Part shown: in pieces, positions 8,519 through 17,653 of the stretch
Position numbering within the stretch: position 1 is the stretch's first letter
Layout of the letters: every line of letters begins with the position of its first letter
Source: Streptomyces flaveolus
GTDB taxonomy: Bacteria; Actinomycetota; Actinomycetes; Streptomycetales; Streptomycetaceae
Length of the DNA: 64,000 nucleotides
Reading direction: 5' to 3'
NCBI RefSeq assembly: GCF_000716535.1
Contig: NZ_JNWV01000017.1
Coordinates: 62,001-126,000 of the forward strand
The notes under the pieces: generated by a model
Told to the model about the DNA's origin: nothing
Database searches by the model: none
Seen by the model: only the letters and a program-made list of their open reading frames with translations
Translations under genes and position numbers: made by a program

Positions 8519-10408
8519 TCAGCGGTCCTGGGAGAGCTCCAGGAGTTCGGCGAAGGTTCCGCCGGCGTGGACGAGGTCGTCGTACCTGCCCTGTTCGGTG
8601 ATGCGGCCGTGCTCCATCACGATGATGTGGTCGGCGATCTTCGTGTTCTCCAGGCGGTGGGTGACCACGATGGTGACGCGGTCGGCGGCGATGGCCTTGA
8701 TCTGTTCGAAGATCTGGTGCTCGCCGCGCGGGTCCATCTGGGAGGTGGGCTCGTCGAGGATGAGGAGCTCGGGCTGCCGGTACAGGGCCCTGGAGCAGGC
8801 GACGCGCTGCCACTGGCCGCCGGACAGCTCTGAGCCGCCGAAGACTTCGCGGGACAGCAGTGTGTCCAGGCCGGCGGGGAGGTCCTCGACGGCTTCACGC
8901 AGGCCGACCGCGTCGATGGCCTCCCACACCGGGGTGTCGTGGTGGGTGCGGGGCTGGCCGAGGGTGATGTTCTCGCGGACCCGCAGCGGCCACTGGGCGA
9001 AGATCTGCGGCACCAGGCCGGTGCAGCGCCAGACGGTCGCGGGGTCGACCTCGGCGAGGTCGGTGCCGTTCCAGGTGACTTTGCCCTTGTCGGGCAGGTA
9101 GATCCCGGTGAGCAGCCGGGTGAGCGTGGACTTTCCCGAGCCGTTCGCTCCGACGATGGCGAGGATCTGGCCCCGCTGAAGGGTGAGGGAGACACCGTCG
9201 ACGGCGGGCTTGTCCTTGCCCGGGTACTGGTAGACGACTTCCTCGAGGCGGATCTCCCCGACGGGTGCGGCGAGTTCACGGGGCCCGCGCTCGGGGGCCC
9301 GGGTGGCGGCGTCGTCGAGGAAGGCCTGCATGTCGCTCAGGTACAGGCTGGTGTGGAAGACGGCGGCACCGTTGACGACGACCTGCGAGAGAGCGGCGAG
9401 TGTGGTCTGGACGGCGATGACGGCCGTTGCCGCGACCGCGAGTTCGATCCGGCCCGTCACGGCCAGCCACGCGAGAGCTCCCCACGTCGCGACGACGAAC
9501 ACACCGCCGGCCAGCGCAGAGAGGAGGGCGATCCGCAGGGTTCGCGGCGCCGCGGCCAGGGTGCGCCGGTCACACCGGTCGGACAGGGCCCGGTACCAGT
9601 AGACGAGGTAGTCGGTCATCGAGTTGGCACGGACCTCGTCGCCGTACTTGGGCGTGGTCGCCCACCAGCGCATCATGCCGCGCACGTTGCGGTCGGCGAC
9701 GTTGGCGTAGTGGATCTCGTAATCGACCCGGGCGGTCAGGACGGCACCGACACCGGCCGGCAGCACGGCGAGCAGCAGCAGCGGCAGCATCAGCGGGTTC
9801 AGCACCGACAGCACACCGCCGGCGGTGATCATGCGGATCAACGCGGACATGAACCGCTGGGCGTCGGAGACCATGACGTGCGTGCGGATCACGCCCATCT
9901 CGGCCGCCTCGTACCGGTCGGAGAACCCGTCCTCCGCGTATGCCGCCGCCTCCACCCGGCAGACCGCCTCGACCAGGGCCGTGTCCGTCTCCGTGATCAA
10001 CCGCGGGGTGACGCGTCGCTCGGCGTACGCGGCCACGGCCCCCGCGGCGCGGCCCAGCGCGGCGGCGACCGCCACCACCAGGAGCGCGGGCAAGGCGCCG
10101 CGCAGCCTCTCCCCGGCGGAGCCGGACCCGAGGACCGGTACCATCGCGCGGGAGGTGGCTGCCAGCAGCACGGCGGCCGAGACGCCCGTGACCACCTGGC
10201 AGCCGAACAGGAGCTGCACCGCGCTCCGGTCGGTACGCCACGACAGCCGGGCGATGCGGCCCAGGACAGTCGGGATCTGCCCGCACATCCGCCGGAAGGA
10301 GGCCTCCGCCAGTGGGTTGACGGAGTACTGCCCGCTGTAGGTGATCTCCGCCGGCGGCGGAGGAGGCGGTGCGGTGTCCTGCTGTTCACTCGTAGCGGCC
10401 GAGGTCAA
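8519..10408 (-). CDS. ABC transporter, fused permease and ATP-binding protein
   Basis: A 629-residue half-size exporter. The N-terminal region (about residues 60-350) carries several membrane segments such as LLFGCQVVTGVSAAVLLAA and LLLLAVLPAGVGAVL. The C-terminal ATPase has Walker A GANGSGKST, signature LSGGQWQR, Walker B LLILDEPTSQMD and the switch His in VVTHRLE. There is no N-terminal peptidase domain. The start is taken as TTG at 10408 because AAGGGGGA lies just upstream and no ATG or GTG is suitably placed. Related proteins export peptides, lipids or drugs. The substrate is unknown, though a short coupled ORF lies upstream. Confidence 0.88.
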   Translation of the reverse strand: MTSAATSEQQDTAPPPPPPAEITYSGQYSVNPLAEASFRRMCGQIPTVLGRIARLSWRTDRSAVQLLFGCQVVTGVSAAVLLAATSRAMVPVLGSGSAGERLRGALPALLVVAVAAALGRAAGAVAAYAERRVTPRLITETDTALVEAVCRVEAAAYAEDGFSDRYEAAEMGVIRTHVMVSDAQRFMSALIRMITAGGVLSVLNPLMLPLLLLAVLPAGVGAVLTARVDYEIHYANVADRNVRGMMRWWATTPKYGDEVRANSMTDYLVYWYRALSDRCDRRTLAAAPRTLRIALLSALAGGVFVVATWGALAWLAVTGRIELAVAATAVIAVQTTLAALSQVVVNGAAVFHTSLYLSDMQAFLDDAATRAPERGPRELAAPVGEIRLEEVVYQYPGKDKPAVDGVSLTLQRGQILAIVGANGSGKSTLTRLLTGIYLPDKGKVTWNGTDLAEVDPATVWRCTGLVPQIFAQWPLRVRENITLGQPRTHHDTPVWEAIDAVGLREAVEDLPAGLDTLLSREVFGGSELSGGQWQRVACSRALYRQPELLILDEPTSQMDPRGEHQIFEQIKAIAADRVTIVVTHRLENTKIADHIIVMEHGRITEQGRYDDLVHAGGTFAELLELSQDR

Positions 10409-11057
10409 CGTGGTCCCCCTTGACGGTCGTCCGGCGTGGTCGTGAGCTTCAACGACCCAGCTGGGATATCGAACACATTTGTTTCGGTCGCTCTCGAAAT
10501 CCCGAGATAGAGCGCATGTCGGAGCGTGGACCATGCATCAACCCGTCTCCGGTAACAGGTGTGGAAGGAACGGGGTTTGGCCGAAACGCCGCTGTCCGCC
10601 CGGCCGCAGAGCACGTCGGTGGATCCGGTCCGGCAATCGGCGGCATCGGCCCGGGGGGCTTGCTGTGCCCTGGCCCGGCGGGAGACGGAACGGGTCAACC
10701 ACGAGACCCTCGCCCGCTTCTCCGGCAATAGCACGGCGCCCCCCTCCGAGGAGGACCGGCACATGAGGCAGATGGGCAGCCGGCCCGGGACCCGCGGTCG
10801 TACAAGCTCGACGGCAGCGGCTTCGTCGGCCAACCGAGCGACGACGACTTCGACGACACCGTCAAGGGCTCCGAGTCGGCGGGCTCACTGTTCACCGAGG
10901 ACGTCACCGCCTGCCTGCCGGACCGCCTGCCCGGCCGCCGTTCGGGTGCCTGACCTGCGGCCCAGCGGGCGCGGTACGGAGCGTGGTGCGAGCGTGGATA
11001 CGACAGGCGTGTGCCGGACACCGGGGCATGCCGTGGCCTGAGGGACGGAGCACGATC
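10409..11057. other. Gap with gene fragments
   Basis: A 23-codon minus-strand ORF (10405-10476, starting VFDIPAGSLK) ends overlapping the TTG start of the exporter. On the plus strand, 10795-10953 reads [20 protein letters not shown] and continues to a stop, resembling the C-terminus of a lost gene. The end of the stretch carries the Ku promoter and leader. No intact gene is supported. Confidence 0.35.
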
Positions 11058-12146
11058 ATGGCGCGGGCGATCTGGACAGGAGTGATCACCTTCGGGCTGG
11101 TCACCGTGCCCGTGGGGCTGTACACCGCGACCGGGGACCATACCGTCCACTTCCACCAGTTGCAGCGCGGCACCTCGGACCGGGTCCGCAACAAGCGGGT
11201 GAACGAACGCACCGGCGACGAGGTCGACACCAGCGACATCGTCAAGGGCTACGAGCTCGACGAGGGCCAGTACGTCGTGGTCGAGCCCGACGAGCTGGAC
11301 GAGATCGCGCCGGGCCGCTCCCAGACCATCGACATCACCGACTTCGTCGACCTCGACCGGATCGAGCCGGTGTACTTCGACCGCACCTACTACATCGCCC
11401 CCCGCGGCAAGGAGTACACCCAGGTCTACGAGCTGCTGCGCGCCGCCCTGGCCGAGTCCAACAGGGCCGGGATCGCCACCTTCGTCATGCGGAACAAGCA
11501 GTACCTGACCGCGCTGCGCGCGGAGGACAAGGTGCTGGTGTTGCAGACGCTGCACTGGGCGGATGAGGTCCGTGACCCGGGCCAGGAGCTTCCCGAACTG
11601 CCCTCGGGCCGGGCAGGGCGGGGCAAGCAGCTGGACATGGCGCTGCAACTGGTCGATGCCCTCAGCTCCGACTGGGATCCCAGGAAGTATCACGACACCT
11701 ACCAGGAGAAGGTGCGCGAGCTGGTCAAGGCCAAGGCCGAGGGCCGGCAGATCGCGGCGGCGGAGGAGCCGCCGGAGGCGACCAACGTGATCGATCTGAT
11801 GAGGGTCCTCGAAGGAAGCCTGCGGTCGGCGCGATCCGGCCGCGGCGGCAAGGAACAGGCGGGCGAGCGGAAGGGGAGAGCCGCGCCGCGCAAGGCGGCT
11901 GCCAGGTCGTCGGAAGGCACGTCGGTGAAGACGTCTGCGCGGAAGGCTCCGCCGAAGAAGGCGGGCGCGGCGCGGGCCCGCGACCGGGGTGCCGGCGGCA
12001 AGAGGGAGCTGGAAAAGCTGAGCAAGGCGGAGTTGTACCAGCGGGCGACCGAGCAGGACGTTCCCGGCCGGTCGAAAATGAACCGCGAGGAACTCATCGA
12101 CGCCCTCGCCCGCAGCGGCCGCCGCCGCAAGAAGACCGCCGCCTGA
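11058..12146 (+). CDS. ku: Non-homologous end-joining protein Ku
   Basis: A 362-residue bacterial Ku, the DNA-end-binding homodimer that recruits LigD for double-strand break repair. The core (residues 1-260) starts [20 protein letters not shown] and includes [10 protein letters not shown] and [15 protein letters not shown], all typical. The C-terminus is long and Lys/Ala-rich (about 265-320), then ends in a helical SAP/Rho-N-like motif ([13 protein letters not shown]...[12 protein letters not shown]) that probably binds DNA. No ligase D gene is nearby. Streptomyces often carry several ku copies, and this may be an accessory one. The ATG at 11058 follows GGACGGAG. Confidence 0.95.
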   Translation: MARAIWTGVITFGLVTVPVGLYTATGDHTVHFHQLQRGTSDRVRNKRVNERTGDEVDTSDIVKGYELDEGQYVVVEPDELDEIAPGRSQTIDITDFVDLDRIEPVYFDRTYYIAPRGKEYTQVYELLRAALAESNRAGIATFVMRNKQYLTALRAEDKVLVLQTLHWADEVRDPGQELPELPSGRAGRGKQLDMALQLVDALSSDWDPRKYHDTYQEKVRELVKAKAEGRQIAAAEEPPEATNVIDLMRVLEGSLRSARSGRGGKEQAGERKGRAAPRKAAARSSEGTSVKTSARKAPPKKAGAARARDRGAGGKRELEKLSKAELYQRATEQDVPGRSKMNREELIDALARSGRRRKKTAA

Positions 12147-12472
12147 CCACTCCCGGTCGCGCCCGCAGTCGTACACATGCGCCGGCGATCTACGGCCGCG
12201 CTCTCGACGCACGTCCAGGTGGAAGCGCGGCCCTACAGCGGCCAGGCCCGGCTCAGCCCTATGCCGAGAATCAGTAGGCGCGTGGGAATGTTCGTCGGGC
12301 CGGTGTGGTTGTACCGGGCGTGATGGTGAAGGGGACAGTGTCCCCGGGCCTCATCCATTGCATGCGAGGACGATCGTTCGGCTGAAGCCTCGCATTGCCT
12401 TTCGCCGCGTAGGCGACCGCCCTTCACCATCACACCCCTCGCGGGTTCTGCCCCGGCCTGAGCTCATTCGCT
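12147..12472. other. Intergenic, nothing recognised
   Basis: This stretch lies between ku and the DUF6233 remnant. Open frames on both strands lack motifs and RBS sites. Confidence 0.4.
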
Positions 12473-12801
12473 TCAGGGCACGATGCCGAGGGCCTTGTCC
12501 CGTCGACAGTGCACGCGCGGCGGCACCTGGCTTCTGAGTGCATCGAGAGCCTGCCCGCGCGTGGCTGGCCGGCAGCGGCCGCTCTTCCTCGCGGCCCGGC
12601 AGTCGCCGACGTGCACCGCGTCGACGTCGTCCCGGTCGAGGCCGTACAGGCTCAGCCAGGCTGCCGGTGACGGCCGCACCCGCTCTCCCGGTGCCGCTCC
12701 GCCTCCCGCCGTTCCTCCTCGGTGCTCCAGCGGTCGAGTTGGGGACTGCTTCCCAGGCACACATATTCGCCTGCGGGCCTCCATGCGACGATCGGTCGCA
12801 T
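12473..12801 (-). pseudogene. DUF6233-family protein, frameshifted
   Basis: The minus strand starts at 12801 (MRPIVAWRPAGEYVCLG) and runs through STEEERREAERHRE to a premature stop. One frame away, the protein continues as LSLYGLDRDDVDAVHVGDC, then RPATRGQALDALRSQV and RRDKALGIVP. The VHVGDC, ALDALR and terminal D.ALG pattern is that of DUF6233, a family common in Streptomyces with unknown function. The frameshift is near 12680. Its ATG overlaps head-to-head with the ATG of the plus-strand gene at 12800. Confidence 0.6.
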
Positions 12802-13078
12802 GAATAGCCACCAGCCGCCAGACGGGTGGACGCTCCAACAGATTCGAGATGTCTCCGGGGATACCCGAGCCGAGGTACTCAGCCCGGATCGAACCGTCGT
12901 GTACTACGACGCCCCTGGCGAGGTTCTTCACCCCACGCTCGTCCTTGGGTTCGGCGAACTCTGCATCGTGAAGGTCTCCAATGACGACGACTGGTACATG
13001 GGCAGCCTGAACGACGACGGCAGCGTCATCTGCTGGAGCATCTACGCCGATCTGTATGAGGCGCTGCGTGGTTTGTAG
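12800..13078 (+). CDS. Small acidic hypothetical protein
   Basis: A 92-residue protein, MNSHQPPDGWTLQQIRDVSG..., rich in Asp/Glu and aromatic residues (VSNDDDWYMGSLNDDGSVIC). The composition is protein-like and clearly less GC-skewed than the surroundings, which suggests a real small gene. There is no signal peptide or membrane segment. It resembles small immunity-type or domain-of-unknown-function proteins, but no family is assigned. A weak purine-rich site precedes the ATG. Its start overlaps the start of the divergent DUF6233 remnant. Confidence 0.6.
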   Translation: MNSHQPPDGWTLQQIRDVSGDTRAEVLSPDRTVVYYDAPGEVLHPTLVLGFGELCIVKVSNDDDWYMGSLNDDGSVICWSIYADLYEALRGL

Positions 13079-13330
13079 GCCCCAGCAATGGGCGACACCC
13101 CGCTCGTCTCCGGCGGTATCGGCGTCCACGCCCGCACCAGGTAGGTGAGGGGGCCGCAGGCCGATCAGCGCCCTCGAAGCTTCCGACGCTCCGCCGGGTC
13201 CTCGGACCCAGCCTGCCGTCGCGGCCACCGGCTGGGTGACAGGGCCCGCCGGTCGGCGTCCGTGAGCCGCTTCTCCTTGGGAGAGGACGTCCCTGAGGAG
13301 CAAGGTGTTGACGTGTACCAACGCCTCGCT

Positions 13331-13975
13331 TCATGGCGTGCCGGGCGAGTGCGTGAGCTGCAGGCGTGGTGCGGGCGGCAACGACGTAGGCGCTCCTGTC
13401 TCTGGTGCGGCACGGAACGCCTCGATCACGTAGGCGGCGAAGCGGCGGGAGGCCGTGACCCGGGCGGCTCGGGGCGTGTCCTGGAGGCCCCGGTGGGCCA
13501 GGAGCATGAGGATCAGGTCGTCGACGACGAAGCCGGGGCGCAGCCGGCCGGCCTTCTGGGCGCGGCGGGCCAGTTCGCCGACCGCGTGCAGTGTCTGCTC
13601 CCGGTCGGCGGCGAAGTCCATGGCCCCGGGGAAGGCCGCCATGAAGGCGTCGGCGAACCCCCGGCTGTGCGCGTGGAGTTCGCAGATCCGCTCGATCAGG
13701 ATTTGGAATCCGTGCCAGGGGTCAGGGTCCGCAAGAGCCTCGCGCACGGCGGCACGGCAGGCCCGCCGCTGCTCCGCGAAGGTCTCCAGGATCAGTGCCT
13801 GCTTGGTCGGGAAGTGCCGGTACAGCGTGGCGGGGCCGACGCCTGCGTGCCGGGCGACCTCGCGCATGGGCGCGCTCAGGCCTTCTTCGCCGAACACCGC
13901 ACGGGCGGCGTCCAGGATGCGGGCCCGGTTGTCGCGGGCGTCGGAGCGCACGGTCCGAGGCAAATGGTCGGTCAT
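13331..13975 (-). CDS. TetR/AcrR-family transcriptional regulator
   Basis: A 214-residue repressor. The HTH is RARILDAARAVFGEEGLSAP followed by VGPATLYRHFPTKQALILET. The C-terminal half is a helical ligand domain (LRPGFVVDDLILMLLAHRGL) of the type found with oxidoreductase genes. It is divergent from the MDR oxidoreductase at 14142. The 166-bp gap contains a CGGACG-N4-CGTCCG palindrome that fits a TetR site, so it probably represses itself and the oxidoreductase. Confidence 0.92.
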   Translation of the reverse strand: MTDHLPRTVRSDARDNRARILDAARAVFGEEGLSAPMREVARHAGVGPATLYRHFPTKQALILETFAEQRRACRAAVREALADPDPWHGFQILIERICELHAHSRGFADAFMAAFPGAMDFAADREQTLHAVGELARRAQKAGRLRPGFVVDDLILMLLAHRGLQDTPRAARVTASRRFAAYVIEAFRAAPETGAPTSLPPAPRLQLTHSPGTP

Positions 13976-13992
13976 CGTTTCTCACTTTAGCC

Positions 13993-14014
13993 AAGCGGAC
14001 GGAGGCGTCCGTTA
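13993..14014. promoter_or_regulatory. Candidate TetR operator
   Basis: A 22-bp near-palindrome centred on CGGACGGAGGCGTCCG lies 20 bp upstream of the TetR start, within the divergent promoter region. Spacing and symmetry fit a TetR dimer. Confidence 0.55.
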
Positions 14015-14141
14015 CGGTCCGATACCGGTGCTGCCACCCCGTTCCTGCACGTCGCCGCTGGTGCCCCGACTACGGGGGCCGGCTCGACGCCGAACGGTGC
14101 AGCAGCCCCGTTCCGTCCCTCCACCCATTCGAGGAGCAGAG

Positions 14142-15104
14142 ATGAAAGCCGTCGTGATCAGGACGTTCGGCGACCCAGATGGCCTGGAGGTTGTCGATGT
14201 GCCCGCGCCCGTTCCTGCCCCGGGGCAGGTGCAGATCGCCACGGAGGCGATCGGGGTGGGTGGCGTGGACGCCGTGATCCGCCGGGGAACGCTCGCGGCC
14301 TACGGTTTCCGGGAAGGCCACCTCCTCGGCAGCGAGGTCGCGGGAAGGGTCACCGCGGTGGGAGAGGGCGTGGACGCCTCCTGGACCGGGCGGCGGGTGT
14401 GGGCGTTCACCGGCCTGTCCGGTGGGTATGCCGAGCAGGCCGTCGCCGCGGTCGAGGACGTCCTTGAGCTGCCCGACGGTCTGACCGGCGCCGACGCGGT
14501 GACTCTCGGCGGCTCCGGCGTGGTCGCCCACTTCGCCCTGGACCGGGCCCGTTGCACGCCCGGCGAGACGGTGCTAGTGCGCGGTGCGGCGGGCAGCATC
14601 GGGATCACGGCGGTCCAACTCGCGGCCAGGGGTGGCGCGAGCGCGGTGGCGGTGACCACCTCCTCGGTGGAGCGTGGCGCCCGCATGCGAGACCTGGGCG
14701 CGACCCATGTCCTTGATCGCGCCGGCGAGGGCGGCCCGGACGCGCCGGCGGGCTTCGACGTGGTGATCGATGTGGTGGGAGGCCCCCAACTGCCCTATTT
14801 CTTGGACAGGTTGAACTCCAACGGGCGGTACGTGGCTGTCGGCGTGGTCGGCGGGCAGCCGCCCGCGGACTTCGGCATGCGGTTGATGGACGCCTTCCGC
14901 AGGTCGTTGTCGTTCGCCACTTTCAGCTCCGACACCGTGCCCGGCCCCGACCGGCAGGCCGTGCGGTCGTCCCAGTTCGCCGACGCCGCGCACGGGAACC
15001 TGCGCACCGTCGTGCACGAGGTGTTGCCCCTGGACCGGGCCGTGCTGGCCCACCGCGCGATGGACGCGGGAGAGGTCTTCGGCAGGGTCGTGCTGGCGCC
15101 CTGA
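14142..15104 (+). CDS. Zinc-independent alcohol dehydrogenase/quinone oxidoreductase (MDR family)
   Basis: A 320-residue medium-chain reductase. The N-terminal GroES-like fold begins MKAVVIRTFGDPDGLEVVDV. The NADPH-binding Rossmann region has VLVRGAAGSIGITAVQLAA at about residues 144-162. The structural-zinc cysteines are absent, as in quinone-oxidoreductase-like members. The start at 14142 follows GAGGAGCAGAG. It is divergent from the TetR gene, the common arrangement for inducible detoxification reductases. The substrate is unknown. Confidence 0.92.
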   Translation: MKAVVIRTFGDPDGLEVVDVPAPVPAPGQVQIATEAIGVGGVDAVIRRGTLAAYGFREGHLLGSEVAGRVTAVGEGVDASWTGRRVWAFTGLSGGYAEQAVAAVEDVLELPDGLTGADAVTLGGSGVVAHFALDRARCTPGETVLVRGAAGSIGITAVQLAARGGASAVAVTTSSVERGARMRDLGATHVLDRAGEGGPDAPAGFDVVIDVVGGPQLPYFLDRLNSNGRYVAVGVVGGQPPADFGMRLMDAFRRSLSFATFSSDTVPGPDRQAVRSSQFADAAHGNLRTVVHEVLPLDRAVLAHRAMDAGEVFGRVVLAP

Positions 15105-15714
15105 GCCGGGCGGGGACGCTACGCCTGCGGCGCGCGCGCAGATGGCGAAGAGCCGATGAAGGAGTTTCCGCGCTGCTGCCGAAGACGCCGCTGTCGGAGA
15201 CGCCGGAGCCGGAGACGCCGGAGCCCGAGCGGCCGGTACAGGTGCCGGACCTCATGACCGCGCTGAACGCCTCGCCCGCCCTGACGTCCCGTATGCACGT
15301 CGCCCCACCCCTCACAGCCGCTGGGCGTTCACGCAGGTCACCACCGGATTCCGGCTGGTCGGGGTGCAGACATCCCCGTCGCGGCCAGGAACCGGGACGC
15401 GCGGGCGGCCGGTCGCGCACCAGCCGTGGCCTCCGCGCCGTCCCGCCGTCAGCGCGGCGGCATCGTCAGCGTGGCGGCACCGTCAGACGGGGAACGTCGA
15501 CGGGGGAGAGGCCGGTCCGGGCGCGCTGCCGGCGCGCGGGATGATGCGGCCGGCGGTCGGCGGGTTGCGGGCGACGTCGCCCCCGACTTCCACCAGCCCC
15601 GGTCACCGGCTGACCGATCCGCGGGTGAGGCCCGGGATCTGACAGCACCGTTGTGGACCGGGGTCTGCTGCGTTCGTGCCGTCGTAGACGTGCTCCAGAA
15701 CCGGCTGCCTCAGG
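15105..15714. other. 610 bp without a supported gene
   Basis: A short direct duplication (GGAGACGCCGGAGCC) occurs around 15195-15225. One plus frame near 15235 reads VPDLMTALNAS, faintly like a Ku C-terminus, but nothing else supports that. The rest appears to be decayed GC-rich sequence. Confidence 0.3.
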
Positions 15715-16746
15715 TCACGCTTCCTGTCCCACCGGGGCAGGGCGCTCCGCCGAGCCGCGGACGATCAGACGGGTGGGCACGGTGAGGGTGCGGGCACGGG
15801 TGCGGTCGCCGTCGAGGCGTGCGAGGGCGGTGGTCGCGGCCATCCTGCCGATCTCCTCGGGGTCCTGGGCGACGACGGTCAGAGCCGGTTCGAGTGCCTC
15901 GGCGAGCGGTACGTCGTCGAAGGCGACCACGGCGACGTCCTTGCGCCGGGTGCGCGAGAGTTCGGTGACGATGCCCAGGGCGACGATGTTGTTGCCGGCG
16001 AACAGCGCGGTGGGGGGATTCGGCAGGGCGAGCAGTTGGGAGGTGGCGGTGGCGGCCGTGTGCTGGTCGTGGGCGTTGGCGACCAGCGAGCGGTCGTACG
16101 GGAGGCCCGCTTCCTGGAGGGCCGAGCGGTAACCGGCCAGGCGCTCGCGGCGGGTGTAGAGGTTGGTGGGGAGGTCGGCGATGAAGCCGATGCGGCGGTG
16201 GCCGTGGGCGATCAGGTGGGCGACGCCCTCGTGGGTCCCCGCACGGTTGGAGCTGACGACGCTGTCCGTGGACAGGCCCACTCCCGGCCGGTCGAGGAAG
16301 ACCACGGGCATCCCGGCGGCGCGGTGGGACCGGAGGTAGGCGTGGTCGGCGCCCACCGTCGGAGTGATCATCAGGATGCTGACGCGGCGAGCGAGGAATT
16401 TGTCCGTCAGGTTGCGTTCGCGGTCGGGGTCATCGGCGGAGGAGCCCATGAGGAGGGTCAGTCCGCGGTCGCCGACGGTGTCCTCGATGCTGCGGGCCAC
16501 GGCTCCGAAGAAGGGGTTGCCGAGGTCCGGCACGACCAGTCCGATGGTGGTGTCGGGTCCGCCGACGCGGATGTTGCGTGCCATGAGGTTCGGCTGGAAG
16601 CCGAGTCTGGCCACGGCGGCGAGCACCCGCTTCCTGGTCTGCGCCGAGGCGGGACCGTCCTCGTTGAGGACGCGGGAGACTGTCTTGGCGCTGACGCCCA
16701 CTTCGCGTGCGACGTCGGCCAGGGTGGGACGGCGGTTCGCTGCCAT
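15715..16746 (-). CDS. LacI-family regulator of the sugar/fructan locus
   Basis: A 343-residue repressor. The HTH and hinge are PTLADVAREVGVSAKTVSRV and VLAAVARLGFQPNLMARNIR, followed by a periplasmic-binding-protein-like sugar domain (TIGLVVPDLGNPFFG, later ALFAGNNIVALGI and VAVVAFDDVPLAE). It is the last gene of the minus-strand ABC operon, 73 bp after the ATPase gene. Two pairs of TGTCATCG-type palindromes sit at the kinase/binding-protein promoter and before the GH32 gene. It most likely binds these and is released by a fructose-type ligand. Confidence 0.92.
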   Translation of the reverse strand: MAANRRPTLADVAREVGVSAKTVSRVLNEDGPASAQTRKRVLAAVARLGFQPNLMARNIRVGGPDTTIGLVVPDLGNPFFGAVARSIEDTVGDRGLTLLMGSSADDPDRERNLTDKFLARRVSILMITPTVGADHAYLRSHRAAGMPVVFLDRPGVGLSTDSVVSSNRAGTHEGVAHLIAHGHRRIGFIADLPTNLYTRRERLAGYRSALQEAGLPYDRSLVANAHDQHTAATATSQLLALPNPPTALFAGNNIVALGIVTELSRTRRKDVAVVAFDDVPLAEALEPALTVVAQDPEEIGRMAATTALARLDGDRTRARTLTVPTRLIVRGSAERPAPVGQEA

Positions 16747-16819
16747 GGAGCAAACGTCTCCTGTGCTCGTCGGTTCCGGCCTCGGCCTCGGCCGGAATCC
16801 GCGAGTGCTTCGTCGTCAG

Positions 16820-17653
16820 TCAGGTGGCCTGGACTCCGGCGGCCTTCGCCGCTTCGGAATCCGCTACGACAGTACCTCCGGCCTCGTCCACGGTGAGTGC
16901 CCCGGTCATGATTGCCACGACCTCCGCCATGGAGTAGTCGGAGGGTTTGATCAGGGCGGCCCGCCTGCCCAGCCGGTGGACGTGGATCCGGTCGGCGATC
17001 TCGAACACGTGGGGCATGTTGTGGCTGATCAGCACGACCGGCATGCCCTTGTCGCGGACGCGGCGGATGAGGTCCAGGACCTGGCCGGACTCCCGCACGC
17101 CGAGGGCGGCGGTGGGTTCGTCCATGACGACGACGCTGCGCGCCCAGGCGACGGAACGGGCCACCGCCACTGCCTGTCGCTGGCCGCCGGAGAGGGTCTC
17201 GACCGGCTGGGTGAGCGAACGCAGCCCGATCTTCAGATCCGCCATGTGCTCGGCGGCTTCGTGACGCATGCGCTTCTTGTCCAGCATGCGGAAGACGCTG
17301 CCGAGGACGCCCGGCCGGCGAAGCTCGCGGCCGAGGAACATGTTCGAGGCGATGTCCATGGAAGCGGCCACGGCGAGGTCCTGGTAGACCGTCTCGATGC
17401 CGTGGGCGCGCGCACTCTGCGGGCCGGAGAAACGGACGGGTTCGCCGTTCAGGCGGATCTCGCCCGCGTCGGGGACGACGGCGCCGGTGAGGGCCTTGAT
17501 GAGGCTGGTCTTGCCGGCTCCGTTGTCTCCGATGACGGCGAGCACCTCGCCGGGCAGCAGGTCGAAGTCGGCGCCGTCGATGGCGGTGACGTGGCCGTAG
17601 CGCTTGACCAGACCGCGGGCCTGCAGGACGGGGGTGGGGGTGACGGCGGTCAT
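16820..17653 (-). CDS. Sugar ABC transporter, ATP-binding protein (single domain)
   Basis: A 277-residue ATPase with Walker A GDNGAGKTS, Q-loop VYQDLAV, signature LSGGQRQA, Walker B VVVMDEPTAALG and H-loop LISHNM. It has a single nucleotide-binding domain. Most ribose-type importers have a duplicated ATPase, so the single form points to the FrcA-like (fructose/mannose/ribose) branch. Its ATG overlaps the permease stop by 4 nt, so the two are translationally coupled. It powers uptake together with the permease and binding protein. Confidence 0.93.
   Translation of the reverse strand: MTAVTPTPVLQARGLVKRYGHVTAIDGADFDLLPGEVLAVIGDNGAGKTSLIKALTGAVVPDAGEIRLNGEPVRFSGPQSARAHGIETVYQDLAVAASMDIASNMFLGRELRRPGVLGSVFRMLDKKRMRHEAAEHMADLKIGLRSLTQPVETLSGGQRQAVAVARSVAWARSVVVMDEPTAALGVRESGQVLDLIRRVRDKGMPVVLISHNMPHVFEIADRIHVHRLGRRAALIKPSDYSMAEVVAIMTGALTVDEAGGTVVADSEAAKAAGVQAT

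Noticed and set aside
15166..15290. Ku-like C-terminus (VPDLMTALNAS)
   Set aside because: The match is only about ten residues in low-complexity sequence and nothing upstream supports a ku relic.
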